Numbered from the stretch's first letter, positions 1 through 9,901 are shown. The stretch: DNA of 11,809 bases from Candidatus Komeilibacteria bacterium (GCA_016204595.1 JACQKJ010000067.1:1-11809), one strand, 5' to 3'. A program made the numbers and translations. Notes: generated by a model not told the origin, from the sequence alone.

Positions 1-483
1 GTTCATATCAAACAGTTTGTCGTGCATTTCCCAGAATTTTCCCTGCTCCGAAGCGCATTCGGAAGCCTCAGCTGCTTTTTGCGCCTGCGGATGTATCGAT
101 CGCAGAGGGAAGTGACGGTACACCAGCCGCACCTTTCCTTGGTACTCCGCCAGTGCCTGAGTGACCGTGGGCCGGAAGCGAGCACAGAACGGACACTCGA
201 AATCGCTGTATTCGATGAGCGTCACTTCTGCGTTGACGTCGCCCCGGATATGGTCGTCTTTGCTGACGGCGGCTATTTTGGTAGCGTCGCCTTCAGGACC
301 GGAAGGCTGCGTTGGCTGATTAACCGTAGGCTGTGTGCCGCCCGGATTCGCCACGGCCCCTCCACTAGCGCCGCCAGACCTCTGACCGAGCATATACACG
401 CCTCCAAGCACAACCACAAGCGCGATACCCGTGATCATGCCGAGGACGAACGTTCGCTTTTTTTCATTCATACCTTCGTTCAT
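1..483 (-). CDS. DsbA-like thioredoxin-fold protein, membrane-anchored, C-terminus cut off by window edge
   Basis: Probable extracytoplasmic thiol-disulfide oxidoreductase of the DsbA/Thioredoxin_4 type. The 161 visible residues begin with a short basic N-terminus and a membrane segment (about residues 12-32). A flexible Gly/Pro/Gln/Thr-rich linker follows (about 35-65), and then the thioredoxin fold with EYSDFECPFC; the redox pair CPFC is at 97-100. The segment PLRSIHPQAQKAAEASECASEQGKFWEMHDKLF-like is nearly the same as in the next gene upstream (556-1302), so the two are tandem paralogues. The helical insert is interrupted by the edge, and the cis-Pro loop and C-terminus lie outside. Start: ATG at 483; a second in-frame ATG at 471 is possible, and neither has a well-spaced Shine-Dalgarno. 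A 72-nt gap with a stem-loop separates it from the upstream gene. Whether it acts as an oxidase or an isomerase cannot be told. Confidence 0.9.
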   Translation of the reverse strand, partial: MNEGMNEKKRTFVLGMITGIALVVVLGGVYMLGQRSGGASGGAVANPGGTQPTVNQPTQPSGPEGDATKIAAVSKDDHIRGDVNAEVTLIEYSDFECPFCARFRPTVTQALAEYQGKVRLVYRHFPLRSIHPQAQKAAEASECASEQGKFWEMHDKLFDMN

Positions 484-511
484 TGAATTAAATATGTTAG
501 CAAATTAGAAG

Positions 512-533
512 CCTTCCCAGGGGGCTGGGAGGG
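512..533 (-). other. GC-rich stem-loop between the two dsbA-like genes
   Basis: CCTTCCCAG (512-520) and CTGGGAGGG (525-533) can pair over 9 positions with one mismatch around a 4-nt loop. On the minus strand no T-run follows, so it is not a canonical intrinsic terminator. It could attenuate transcription or stabilise the mRNA 3' end of the upstream dsbA-like gene. Confidence 0.4.
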
Positions 534-555
534 CGAGAGGAATACACGTACACTA

Positions 556-1302
556 TCACAGTTGTTTTATAAATTCAATGGCCTTATCGAACAGCTGGTC
601 AACCTCCGTAGTATACCCTGCCACGAAGTATTCCCCGTTCACAAAAAATGTCGGCGTACCCTGCACACCCAGAAGGCTCCCCAGCTGCACGTCTTCAGCG
701 ATCTGCTGACGGTATTTACCCGTCTTGAAACAGGCATTGAACTGCGAAAGGTTCAGGCCGAGTTTGCTTGCCACGGTGCGGTAGTACGCTTCGGCAAGCA
801 GGTCCTGATGCGCAAAAAGTTCATCATGAAATTCCCAAAATTTCCCCTGCTCGAACGCGCACTGCGCCGCTTCGGCAGCTTCCTGCGCATTGGGATGGAT
901 CGTGCGCAGCGGAAAATCCTTATAGATAAACCGGATATCAGGGCCATAACGCACGATCATCTTTTTGATGAAGGGCTGTGCAGCATGGCAAAACGGACAT
1001 TCAAAATCCTCGAATGCGACGATAGTAACCGGAGCTTCGACCGGCCCGATAGAGGGATCATTGCTGTTGTGCAGCAGATCAATCTTAGCGTCCTGCTTGA
1101 AATTCTGCACGAATTCTTCCGGGGTCACCTTACCTTCGAGGATCTCACGGTAATCGACAACCACCTGCGCGGTGAATACGAGCAGATACGCGACTATTAC
1201 AGCGGAGCCTGCGATGAGCACACGTCCCCAACCGCGCTGATACCAGCGTTTCTTTCTGCTCGCGTATAGGCGTTCCTTGATGCGATCCTCTAATCCCGGC
1301 AT
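556..1302 (-). CDS. DsbA-like thioredoxin-fold oxidoreductase, membrane-anchored
   Basis: A 248-aa protein of the DsbA/Thioredoxin_4 family, expected to oxidise or shuffle cysteines outside the cytoplasmic membrane. A basic N-terminus (residues 1-27) precedes one membrane segment (about 28-49), so this is a signal anchor with the C-terminal domain outside. The active site ECPFC places CPFC at 102-105. The cis-Pro loop is GTPTFFVNG with Pro near 217. Two further cysteines lie in the helical insert (AAQC and FNACF), which could form a structural disulfide. ATG start at 1302 is supported by GAGGGG about 5 nt upstream, the best ribosome site on this strand. It lies 35 nt after gatA and has its own extended -10 (1313-1321). 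It resembles the following gene (1-483) closely in protein sequence and also at DNA level around 830-850 versus 27-50, which suggests tandem duplication. Confidence 0.93.
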   Translation of the reverse strand: MPGLEDRIKERLYASRKKRWYQRGWGRVLIAGSAVIVAYLLVFTAQVVVDYREILEGKVTPEEFVQNFKQDAKIDLLHNSNDPSIGPVEAPVTIVAFEDFECPFCHAAQPFIKKMIVRYGPDIRFIYKDFPLRTIHPNAQEAAEAAQCAFEQGKFWEFHDELFAHQDLLAEAYYRTVASKLGLNLSQFNACFKTGKYRQQIAEDVQLGSLLGVQGTPTFFVNGEYFVAGYTTEVDQLFDKAIEFIKQL

Positions 1303-1312
1303 AGTACCCCTC

Positions 1313-1321
1313 AGTATAGCA
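1313..1321 (-). promoter_or_regulatory. Extended -10 promoter element before the dsbA-like gene at 1302
   Basis: Reads TGC-TATACT on the minus strand, an extended -10 (TGn plus 5/6 match to TATAAT), ending 10 nt before the ATG at 1302. No convincing -35 is seen. A start about 7 nt downstream would leave only a few bases of leader, so the GAGGGG site may instead serve read-through mRNA from gatA. Confidence 0.4.
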
Positions 1322-1337
1322 GACAGGCTGAAATCGG

Positions 1338-2765
1338 CTACCGAGAGGCTGTTTCAAAACGATGCACGAGCGCAAGCAGGGTAGCTTCCGACCAGGCAGG
1401 CGCCATAAACTGCAGCCCGACCGGAAGGCCATCGACCAGACCGGTCGGAAAAGCGACAGCAGGAATGCCGACGAGATTCGCCGCGGTCATGTACATATCC
1501 GAAAGATACATGGTGAGAGGGTCCGAGATCTTTTCGCCGATCTTGAAAGCAGGCGCCGGCGACGCGGGGCAGAGCAGCACGTCAGCTTTCTTAAATGCCG
1601 CGATGAAATCATCGCGCAATAACTGTCTCACTTGCATCGCTTTGTGATAATACGCATCGTAATAACCGGATGAGAGCGCGAATGTTCCCAGCATGATCCG
1701 GCGCCGGACCTCAGGGCCTAATGCTGATCTGTTATGCCGGTATGTGTCTTCGAGTGACCCTTCTATCTCAGCATGAAAACCGTAGCGCAAGCCGTCATAG
1801 CGGGCGAGATTGGCGCTTACCTCTGATGATGCGCAGATATAATACACTGACAGCGCGTACGGGAGCCGGGGGATGCTCACATCAACAAATTCGATCTCGG
1901 AGTTTCGGCCATACACTTCCTGCGCATCCTGCAGTAATTTCTCGACCAGCGGATTTGCGTCCTGCAGGTACTCGCGCGGAACACCGATGCGTAATTTCGG
2001 CAACTCCCTACTGATCATGTCTGCATAAGAAGGTACCGGCTCCCGACCAGACGTTGCATCATGCAGGTCATGACCAGCCATAGCATTGAGGAGCAACGCG
2101 GCATCGGCTGCTGTGCGCGAAAAAATCCCGACATGGTCAAGCGATGATGCCATAGCAATGAGCCCATAACGCGAGATGCGACCGTATGTCGGCTTCAAAC
2201 CCACTACTCCGCAAAATGAGGCCGGCAACCGGACCGAACCTCCGGTATCCGTGCCCAAAGCAACCGGCGCAAGCCCTGATGCAACCGCAACCGCGCTTCC
2301 GCCGGATGAACCGCCTGAGACGCGTGTGTCATCGTATGGATTTTTCACCGGGCCGAAAGCAGAGTTCTCATTTGATGAACCCATGGCAAATTCGTCGCAG
2401 TTCGTTTTGCCGAGGAGCACCATACCGGTATCGAGAAGACGTTGCACAGCCGTCGCCGTATATGAGGGGACGTACTCAGCGAGCATTTTGGATCCTGCGG
2501 TCGTTTTGAGGCCGCGAGTCGCCAATACATCCTTGATGGCAACGGGTATACCTGCGAGCGGACCTGCCTGGCCCGAAGCCAGGAGCTCATCAGCCGCACG
2601 GGCCTGGGTGGACGCCGTTTCGTTCACGGTAATGAACGCATTGTTCGTATCGCGCTTGATCTCGTTCAGATAGTGTCCGGTGAGCTCAACAGCGGAAAAA
2701 CGGCGGGACCTGAGTCCTTCGGCAAGTTCCGCGATCGTAGCCTTCTCAGGAATCAGGGTGGTCAT
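1338..2765 (-). CDS. gatA: Asp-tRNA(Asn)/Glu-tRNA(Gln) amidotransferase subunit A
   Basis: Amidase-signature subunit of GatCAB. It releases ammonia from glutamine so that GatB can convert misacylated Asp-tRNA(Asn) or Glu-tRNA(Gln) to the amide form. The Ser-cisSer-Lys triad is visible: Lys78 in PVAIKDVL, cis-Ser153 in the GGSSGGSAVA signature, and nucleophile Ser177 in DTGGSVRLPASF. The spacings (75 and 24 residues) match characterised GatA. With the ATG at 2765 the protein is 475 aa, normal for the family. An in-frame GTG at 2774 would add three residues; neither has a good ribosome site at usual spacing. It overlaps the 3' end of gatC by 20 nt, which suggests coupled translation. gatB is not in the window and must be elsewhere. 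The C-terminus (GLPVGLQFMAP) is complete. Confidence 0.97.
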   Translation of the reverse strand: MTTLIPEKATIAELAEGLRSRRFSAVELTGHYLNEIKRDTNNAFITVNETASTQARAADELLASGQAGPLAGIPVAIKDVLATRGLKTTAGSKMLAEYVPSYTATAVQRLLDTGMVLLGKTNCDEFAMGSSNENSAFGPVKNPYDDTRVSGGSSGGSAVAVASGLAPVALGTDTGGSVRLPASFCGVVGLKPTYGRISRYGLIAMASSLDHVGIFSRTAADAALLLNAMAGHDLHDATSGREPVPSYADMISRELPKLRIGVPREYLQDANPLVEKLLQDAQEVYGRNSEIEFVDVSIPRLPYALSVYYICASSEVSANLARYDGLRYGFHAEIEGSLEDTYRHNRSALGPEVRRRIMLGTFALSSGYYDAYYHKAMQVRQLLRDDFIAAFKKADVLLCPASPAPAFKIGEKISDPLTMYLSDMYMTAANLVGIPAVAFPTGLVDGLPVGLQFMAPAWSEATLLALVHRFETASR

Positions 2766-3066
2766 GTTTCGCACGGTCAGAAAATACGCCCTTGGTCACG
2801 AGCATGCCGTCCTTAAAAGACCCCTCAGCAATGAGCGACTCGCGGCCGTCAAAAATAACTCCCGCATCTTCGCGAAGCTTGGCAAGAGGCTCGCCAGCGG
2901 TTTCGTATGAAGCAACGCCCTCGGTCGTGACCTCGGATAGCCGGTCAATATACCCGATGATACTCGAAAGCTCGCGCGTTGAACGCTCACGTTCCGCATC
3001 CGTAAGATCAAGACGGGCGAGTTTCGCTATTTTTTCTACTTCTGCAGGGGTTATCGCGTGTGCCAT
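2746..3066 (-). CDS. gatC: Asp-tRNA(Asn)/Glu-tRNA(Gln) amidotransferase subunit C
   Basis: Small subunit (106 aa) that wraps around GatA and stabilises the GatCAB complex. The family pattern is clear: ITPAEVEKIAKLARLDLTDAE at the N-terminus, a central helix with SSIIGYIDRLSEVTTEGV, and the acidic LREDAG element typical of GatC. It is slightly longer than the usual 95-100 aa because of a charged tail that ends inside the gatA start region. ATG at 3066 lies 14 nt after the ligA stop, and the 3' end overlaps gatA, so ligA, gatC and gatA are very likely cotranscribed. No strong Shine-Dalgarno is seen. Confidence 0.95.
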   Translation of the reverse strand: MAHAITPAEVEKIAKLARLDLTDAERERSTRELSSIIGYIDRLSEVTTEGVASYETAGEPLAKLREDAGVIFDGRESLIAEGSFKDGMLVTKGVFSDRAKHDHPDS

Positions 3067-3080
3067 AGCCGTACTCTACT

Positions 3081-6667
<3,587 letters not shown>

Positions 6668-6669
6668 AG

Positions 6670-7266
6670 TCAGAAACTGTAGACGCGTGACGAAGCGGCT
6701 GTTTGCAGATCATAGCGCTGCATGGCGCGGCCGGTTCCCGCTTCGATAGACATCACCATGGTCGTGATAGGCTGAAACACCTGGCTTGAACCCTGGTTGG
6801 CATTGTGGGGGTTTGACGTGGGATAGGTATGGAATTCAAACTTGGTGATCCGAAGGGTTGAGGGATTCATGTCGACCCATTGATTTGCCAACGTACATGG
6901 AGCATCATCATAATCGACGCATGATTGCACTACGCCGGATCCTGAAAAATTATTGAACCGGAAATGCACGGAACGGCCATCGAGCGACTTGAGACAGAGA
7001 TAGGCATGGTTCGTAACGGGGTTCGCGGCGGTACATGCATAGTCGATCGCGTTGATGCGGATCTCCCGCGTGACCGCTTCCAGGATAAATCCTCCTTCGT
7101 TCAGAAGCCGCTGTGCCGTGGTGGCGCGCGACTGCGCCGCGGTGAATCCGATGAAGATCGCCCCGATGGTGACAAATGCCAGCGCAAAAATGGAAACAGT
7201 GATAAGCATTTCCACCAGTGTATACCCAGCATTGCGCTGCAGCATGTGTGTATGTCTCCGTGTCAT
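6670..7266 (-). CDS. PilW/PulJ-like minor pilin (type IV prepilin)
   Basis: A 198-aa type IV prepilin-like protein. The leader ends in G followed by YTLVEML; cleavage is expected between Gly14 and Tyr15, and Glu at +5 of the mature protein is present. A hydrophobic helix follows (about 15-40: ITVSIFALAFVTIGAIFIGF), then RATTAQRLLNEGGFILEAVTREIRINA, the helix pattern of PulJ/PilW proteins. Four cysteines occur in the globular domain. ATG at 7266 is 3 nt after the upstream stop but has AGGA only 1 nt away; an in-frame ATG at 7245 has GGAG 10 nt upstream and would give a shorter leader (MLQRNAG), so it may be the real start. The N-terminal motif DNA resembles that of the GspH-like gene at 9101, pointing to paralogy. 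Confidence 0.85.
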   Translation of the reverse strand: MTRRHTHMLQRNAGYTLVEMLITVSIFALAFVTIGAIFIGFTAAQSRATTAQRLLNEGGFILEAVTREIRINAIDYACTAANPVTNHAYLCLKSLDGRSVHFRFNNFSGSGVVQSCVDYDDAPCTLANQWVDMNPSTLRITKFEFHTYPTSNPHNANQGSSQVFQPITTMVMSIEAGTGRAMQRYDLQTAASSRVYSF

Positions 7267-7269
7267 ATC

Positions 7270-8250
7270 CTAAATACTTTGCCAATTATATAAACGTTCT
7301 TTCAGCTGAACTTCCAATATTTTCGAGCCTCTTTGCCAAACCACATTCGAAATTACCAACACCCCGACCTTGTCACCTTTTTCGGTAAGCACACCACCAG
7401 TCAATTCACTACCGCAGTTCATGTTCAGGTCGTCGTCGACCAGCACTTTGCCGGTCGATGAGTTGTAGCAGATCGGTTTCAGGCCGATCCGCCGATAAAA
7501 CGGGGTTTCACCGCCTGCTGCGACGATCTGATAGTAGACCGAGTTTTGTATGCGTACCCTGCAGACCGGCTGCGTGCCGTCCAAACATGCGAAAACATCT
7601 TTGATAGGTAAGGCTGAGGGGACTTTCTCAAGAGTATAGGCATACGAGTCGGTCGAAAAGGTGTTGCTCACCAATTTGACGTCAAAGTAGTTCCCACAAC
7701 CGTCCGTGTCGCATGTTGCCGAGTTATAGGCAGGCCAGCTATCAAAAAAATCATCCCACGCGTAAAACTGCGTCCCATCGGCTGAATCCTTGTCGAAGTT
7801 CGCCTCACGGCGAAGCCAGTTGCTGTCGCGTATATTACGCATGACCTCAAGCCCTTCGCGCGCAAGGTTGGTCGCGATGATCCGGTCGCTGTTGTTCTGC
7901 GCCGCGATGAGATTGGAGTAGGCAAGGGTCAAGCCGACAATAAGCGCGGTACTGATAATCGCAAGCGCAATAACCCCCTCGATAAGGGTGAACCCCGTTA
8001 GAGATAGGAAGCGCTTCAATCGGTTTTTTAAATACTGTTTTCCTGGACCTGATTTCAGATATCGTTCCCTTTGCTGGGCATCAACCTTATTCAGACACGC
8101 CTCGTAGTAGACCAGGGTGAAAGGCCCTCTCCCCTTCGTGGAAAAGACCTTACCGTTGTTGTGTTCGGTCAAGCGCTTCCGTAGATCCACCGTAAAGCCG
8201 GTATACCATGTACCGTCTTTTCTGCTCTGAAGTACATAGGTGTAATACAT
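7270..8250 (-). CDS. GIY-YIG nuclease fused in frame to a PilV-like minor pilin
   Basis: A 326-aa chimera. Residues 1-82 form a complete URI-type GIY-YIG endonuclease domain: TYV (4-6), WYTG (15-18), LRKRLTEHN (23-31, candidate catalytic Arg), YYEAC with Glu50, and QRERYLKSGPGKQYL (60-74). Residues 86-326 are a type IV pilin: G86^FTLIEG with Glu91 at +5, membrane helix about 87-112, then ATNLAREGLEVMRNIRD as in PilV-type minor pilins, and a six-cysteine globular part. The joint lies exactly at the end of an inserted cassette (7996-8268). The short gap to the next pilin gene shows the pilin half is native. An internal TTG at residue 78 could give a normal leader, KRFLSLTG, before FTLIE. The ATG at 8250 lies 4 nt after the stop of the leader remnant. 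Whether the product is one protein, or is cut by PilD, is unknown. Confidence 0.85.
   Translation of the reverse strand: MYYTYVLQSRKDGTWYTGFTVDLRKRLTEHNNGKVFSTKGRGPFTLVYYEACLNKVDAQQRERYLKSGPGKQYLKNRLKRFLSLTGFTLIEGVIALAIISTALIVGLTLAYSNLIAAQNNSDRIIATNLAREGLEVMRNIRDSNWLRREANFDKDSADGTQFYAWDDFFDSWPAYNSATCDTDGCGNYFDVKLVSNTFSTDSYAYTLEKVPSALPIKDVFACLDGTQPVCRVRIQNSVYYQIVAAGGETPFYRRIGLKPICYNSSTGKVLVDDDLNMNCGSELTGGVLTEKGDKVGVLVISNVVWQRGSKILEVQLKERLYNWQSI
7986..8006. repeat. Left end of GIY-YIG element: direct repeat plus inverted repeat
   Basis: GGGTGAACCC (7986-7995) is the flanking direct repeat and CGTTAGAGATA (7996-8006) the terminal inverted repeat. On the minus strand this end encodes LSLTGFT of the fusion protein; the direct repeat supplies the codons for GFT plus the first base of the next Leu codon, that is, the prepilin cleavage site. 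Confidence 0.8.
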
Positions 8251-8254
8251 AGGT

Positions 8255-8317
8255 TTATATCTCTAACGGGGTGAACCCGCTGCGATCCTGATGATCTTTT
8301 TTTCGTCCGATCCCCAT
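8255..8317 (-). pseudogene. Separated leader-peptide fragment of the interrupted PilV-like prepilin
   Basis: ATG at 8317 begins one nucleotide after the TGA of the upstream pilin gene. It encodes MGIGRKKDHQDRS followed by GFT, a normal basic class III prepilin leader plus cleavage site, then runs into the element as PLEI and stops at TAA (8255-8257). Joined across the element, the leader continues in frame into FTLIEGVIALA. This 20-codon remnant is therefore the original 5' end of the pilin gene whose body is at 7270-7995. Its stop is 4 nt before the GIY-YIG ATG, so ribosomes finishing it could restart on the nuclease. Confidence 0.75.
8258..8278. repeat. Right end of GIY-YIG element: inverted repeat plus direct repeat
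   Basis: TATCTCTAACG (8258-8268) is the exact reverse complement of the left terminal repeat, followed by the second GGGTGAACCC (8269-8278) in the same orientation as the left copy. Because GGGTGAACCC is near-palindromic (GGGT..ACCC), the two 20-bp ends also pair as an inverted repeat with two central mismatches. Confidence 0.8.
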
Positions 8318-8318
8318 A

Positions 8319-9101
8319 TCAACAGGGTATTAATTGGTCGGCGATTCCCGGAATGGTCGTTGCTGAGGTTATCGTAACGACTCCTTTTTGGTTCCGCGTC
8401 TGCGACGTGCAACCGCCGACCGAAATCAGATACAACAAATGGCTTGACCCGGTGATCGGCGTGCCCCAAGTACCGATATCTTTGTCATACACGGTGACCG
8501 CTGATCCTTTGAAAATAATATCCACCTCGTTGATCGGAAGCGTCAGATCCGTTTCGCGCTGTCGCTCCATCGTCAGGCTCGCGGGCAATTTATACTCAGT
8601 AATAAACTCGCCTCCGCTCTTCCCCCCATCATATAATGATCCTCCGTCAGGATTGGAAAAATCGGCGAACAAAATATAATTCGTTCTATTGCTCACTCCC
8701 GTGCACGTGCCAGGCGTTTTGCAGTCCGCATCCAGAGAACACGATAGATTGCTGTTATTGCTGCATACCGCATAATTCGTGTCAATATGTATCCCGTACC
8801 CGCCCGGCGGATACAGATCAGCGCTCGCACTGCATGTTTGCGAACTGCAATCGCTGTCTTGAACGCACGGTATCGGAATGCCGCCACCGGTGCATATATT
8901 CGTATGCTGCACGATGCCGTTGAAATCCCGGACCCGCACGTTGCGCAGCACAGACGACAGGCGCTGGGTTTCTGATTTGAGCGTATCGAAATTCTTGCCG
9001 AACGAATATGACCCCACGAAGATCGAGACCATGATCGTAATGATGGCGATCGTGACGAGCATCTCGACCAGCGTATACCCGCGCTGCAGTAGACGTTTCA
9101 T
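8319..9101 (-). CDS. GspH/FimT-like minor pilin (type IV prepilin), cysteine-rich
   Basis: A 260-aa prepilin. ATG at 9101 is chosen because MKRLLQRG^YTLVEML gives a compact basic leader and because this ATG overlaps the pilD TGA (ATGA, 9098-9101); the 107-codon upstream extension lies within pilD. After cleavage at Gly8, the mature N-terminus YTLVEML has Glu at +5 and a membrane helix (about 9-31). The helix continues with SETQRLSSVLRNVRVRDFNG, like GspH/FimT. The insert at about 65-135 carries repeated motifs CVQDSDCSSQTC and CSLDADCKTPGTC, similar to CSSDADCTSPATC in the PilX-like protein; ten cysteines in total. The end GSSHLLYLISVGG is the expected C-terminal strand region. Likely a tip or priming minor pilin. 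Confidence 0.85.
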   Translation of the reverse strand: MKRLLQRGYTLVEMLVTIAIITIMVSIFVGSYSFGKNFDTLKSETQRLSSVLRNVRVRDFNGIVQHTNICTGGGIPIPCVQDSDCSSQTCSASADLYPPGGYGIHIDTNYAVCSNNSNLSCSLDADCKTPGTCTGVSNRTNYILFADFSNPDGGSLYDGGKSGGEFITEYKLPASLTMERQRETDLTLPINEVDIIFKGSAVTVYDKDIGTWGTPITGSSHLLYLISVGGCTSQTRNQKGVVTITSATTIPGIADQLIPC

Positions 9102-9853
9102 AGCCCGAGTTTTCCCAAGTACCAGGTGATAAGCTCTTGCCCCCAGAACAGGGAAACGAACGTAGCTGCAGTGAGAAACGTGCCGAACGGTACTTTGCTT
9201 TGCAGGGTTTTTTTGCCGAACGCGATAAGCCCCACGCCGATGATACTGCCTGCGACATACGAAATAAAAAGAGCGGCGAGCACCACAGGCCAGCCAAGCA
9301 TCACGCCCATGAGAAAGCCAAGCCGTATGTCTCCCCCGCCGATCCACCGGCCGCGAGACAGCACAAACTGCGCGGCAAAAAAACCGGCAGTAACGCTTCC
9401 GGCAATGAGCATTGAGGACCACGATACTCCCAGAAGCAGGTTACCGATGAATGTCACGATGGCCGATAGCAGGATCACGCTGTCAAGGATCAGATAATGC
9501 ATGAGGTCGTACGCGAAAATAAGAATCAGAAACCCGGTATAGACCATATAGAGCCCTGCGCGCAGGCCGAATGACTGTCCAAAATATACATAGACCGCAA
9601 TGAACGCGAAGCCTGTCACCGCCTCAATGACCGGATACTGAAGCGAAATGGGAACTTTGCAGTGCCTGCATTTCCCGTGCAGGAACAGATAACTCAAAAG
9701 CGGGATAAGATCGCGCGGAGCAAGCACATGGCGGCAGGCCGGGCAATACGATCTACCGCGAAACGCGGAATCATTGACCGAAAGCCGATACAAAACAGCA
9801 TTAAGAAAGCTCCCCACGATCAACCCGAACAACGCTATAAGCGCGATATCCAT
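9098..9853 (-). CDS. pilD: Prepilin peptidase / N-methyltransferase (A24 family)
   Basis: Polytopic membrane aspartic protease that removes type IV prepilin leaders and methylates the new N-terminus; its substrates should be the pilins in this run. 251 aa from the ATG at 9853 (an in-frame GTG at 9859 would add two residues). The N-terminal domain begins LFGLIVGSFLNAVLYRL, typical of the bifunctional type, with two zinc-type CxxC pairs (C37/C40 and C62/C65) around RDLIPLLSYL. Catalytic aspartates: Asp116 in FAYDLMHYLILD and Asp175 in GGGDIRLG. At least six hydrophobic segments follow. The usual PD after the first Asp is LD here. The stop overlaps the ATG of the GspH-like pilin. An extended -10 lies 6 nt upstream and suggests a leaderless transcript. 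Confidence 0.95.
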   Translation of the reverse strand: MDIALIALFGLIVGSFLNAVLYRLSVNDSAFRGRSYCPACRHVLAPRDLIPLLSYLFLHGKCRHCKVPISLQYPVIEAVTGFAFIAVYVYFGQSFGLRAGLYMVYTGFLILIFAYDLMHYLILDSVILLSAIVTFIGNLLLGVSWSSMLIAGSVTAGFFAAQFVLSRGRWIGGGDIRLGFLMGVMLGWPVVLAALFISYVAGSIIGVGLIAFGKKTLQSKVPFGTFLTAATFVSLFWGQELITWYLGKLGL

Positions 9854-9859
9854 ACGCAC

Positions 9860-9888
9860 AGTATATCAGGTTAGAACGCCACTTTAAA
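9860..9888 (-). promoter_or_regulatory. Promoter of pilD with extended -10
   Basis: Minus strand TTTAAA (9883-9888, 4/6 to -35), a 17-nt spacer, then TGA-TATACT (9860-9868; extended -10 with a 5/6 hexamer). Only 6 nt separate the hexamer from the ATG at 9853, so a start 7 nt downstream would fall on the A of ATG. It sits in the 48-nt gap after the first pilin-like gene. Confidence 0.5.
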
Positions 9889-9901
9889 GCGAAATACAAC
9901 G

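Larger units (their letters stand above)
7986..8278 (-). mobile_element. Candidate GIY-YIG mini-element with terminal inverted repeats and target duplication
   Basis: On the plus strand the segment reads GGGTGAACCC, CGTTAGAGATA, nuclease gene (reverse), TATCTCTAACG, GGGTGAACCC. The 11-bp inverted repeats (7996-8006 and 8258-8268) are perfect, and the 10-bp direct repeats immediately outside (7986-7995 and 8269-8278) are perfect. The element proper is 273 bp. Deleting it plus one direct repeat (283 bp) rejoins a 254-aa PilV-like prepilin in frame, so the insertion is recent enough that both flanks still match. The only protein encoded is the GIY-YIG domain. It could be mobilised by that nuclease or be a passenger moved by an enzyme acting in trans. 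A group I intron is unlikely because of the size and the interrupted ORF. Confidence 0.72.

Noticed and set aside
512..533. Intrinsic terminator after the dsbA-like gene
   Set aside because: The stem has a mismatch and no T-run follows on either strand, so it is only listed as a stem-loop.
562..1269. Long plus-strand open frame of 235 codons antisense to the dsbA-like gene
   Set aside because: It is the mirror of a clearly conserved DsbA domain, has no domain-like features itself, and there is no ribosome site.
2176..2673. Plus-strand open frame of 165 codons
   Set aside because: It is antisense to the amidase signature region of gatA, and its composition is that of a shadow frame.
7996..8268. 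Group I or group II intron with a homing nuclease
   Set aside because: At 273 bp nearly all of the segment is the nuclease ORF, leaving no room for a ribozyme core, and it runs into the downstream coding frame. Inverted ends with a direct repeat fit DNA insertion better.
8319..9422. Longer 367-aa version of the GspH-like pilin
   Set aside because: The first 107 residues lie over conserved pilD sequence in another frame, and the ATGA overlap plus the short MKRLLQRG leader mark the true start at 9101.
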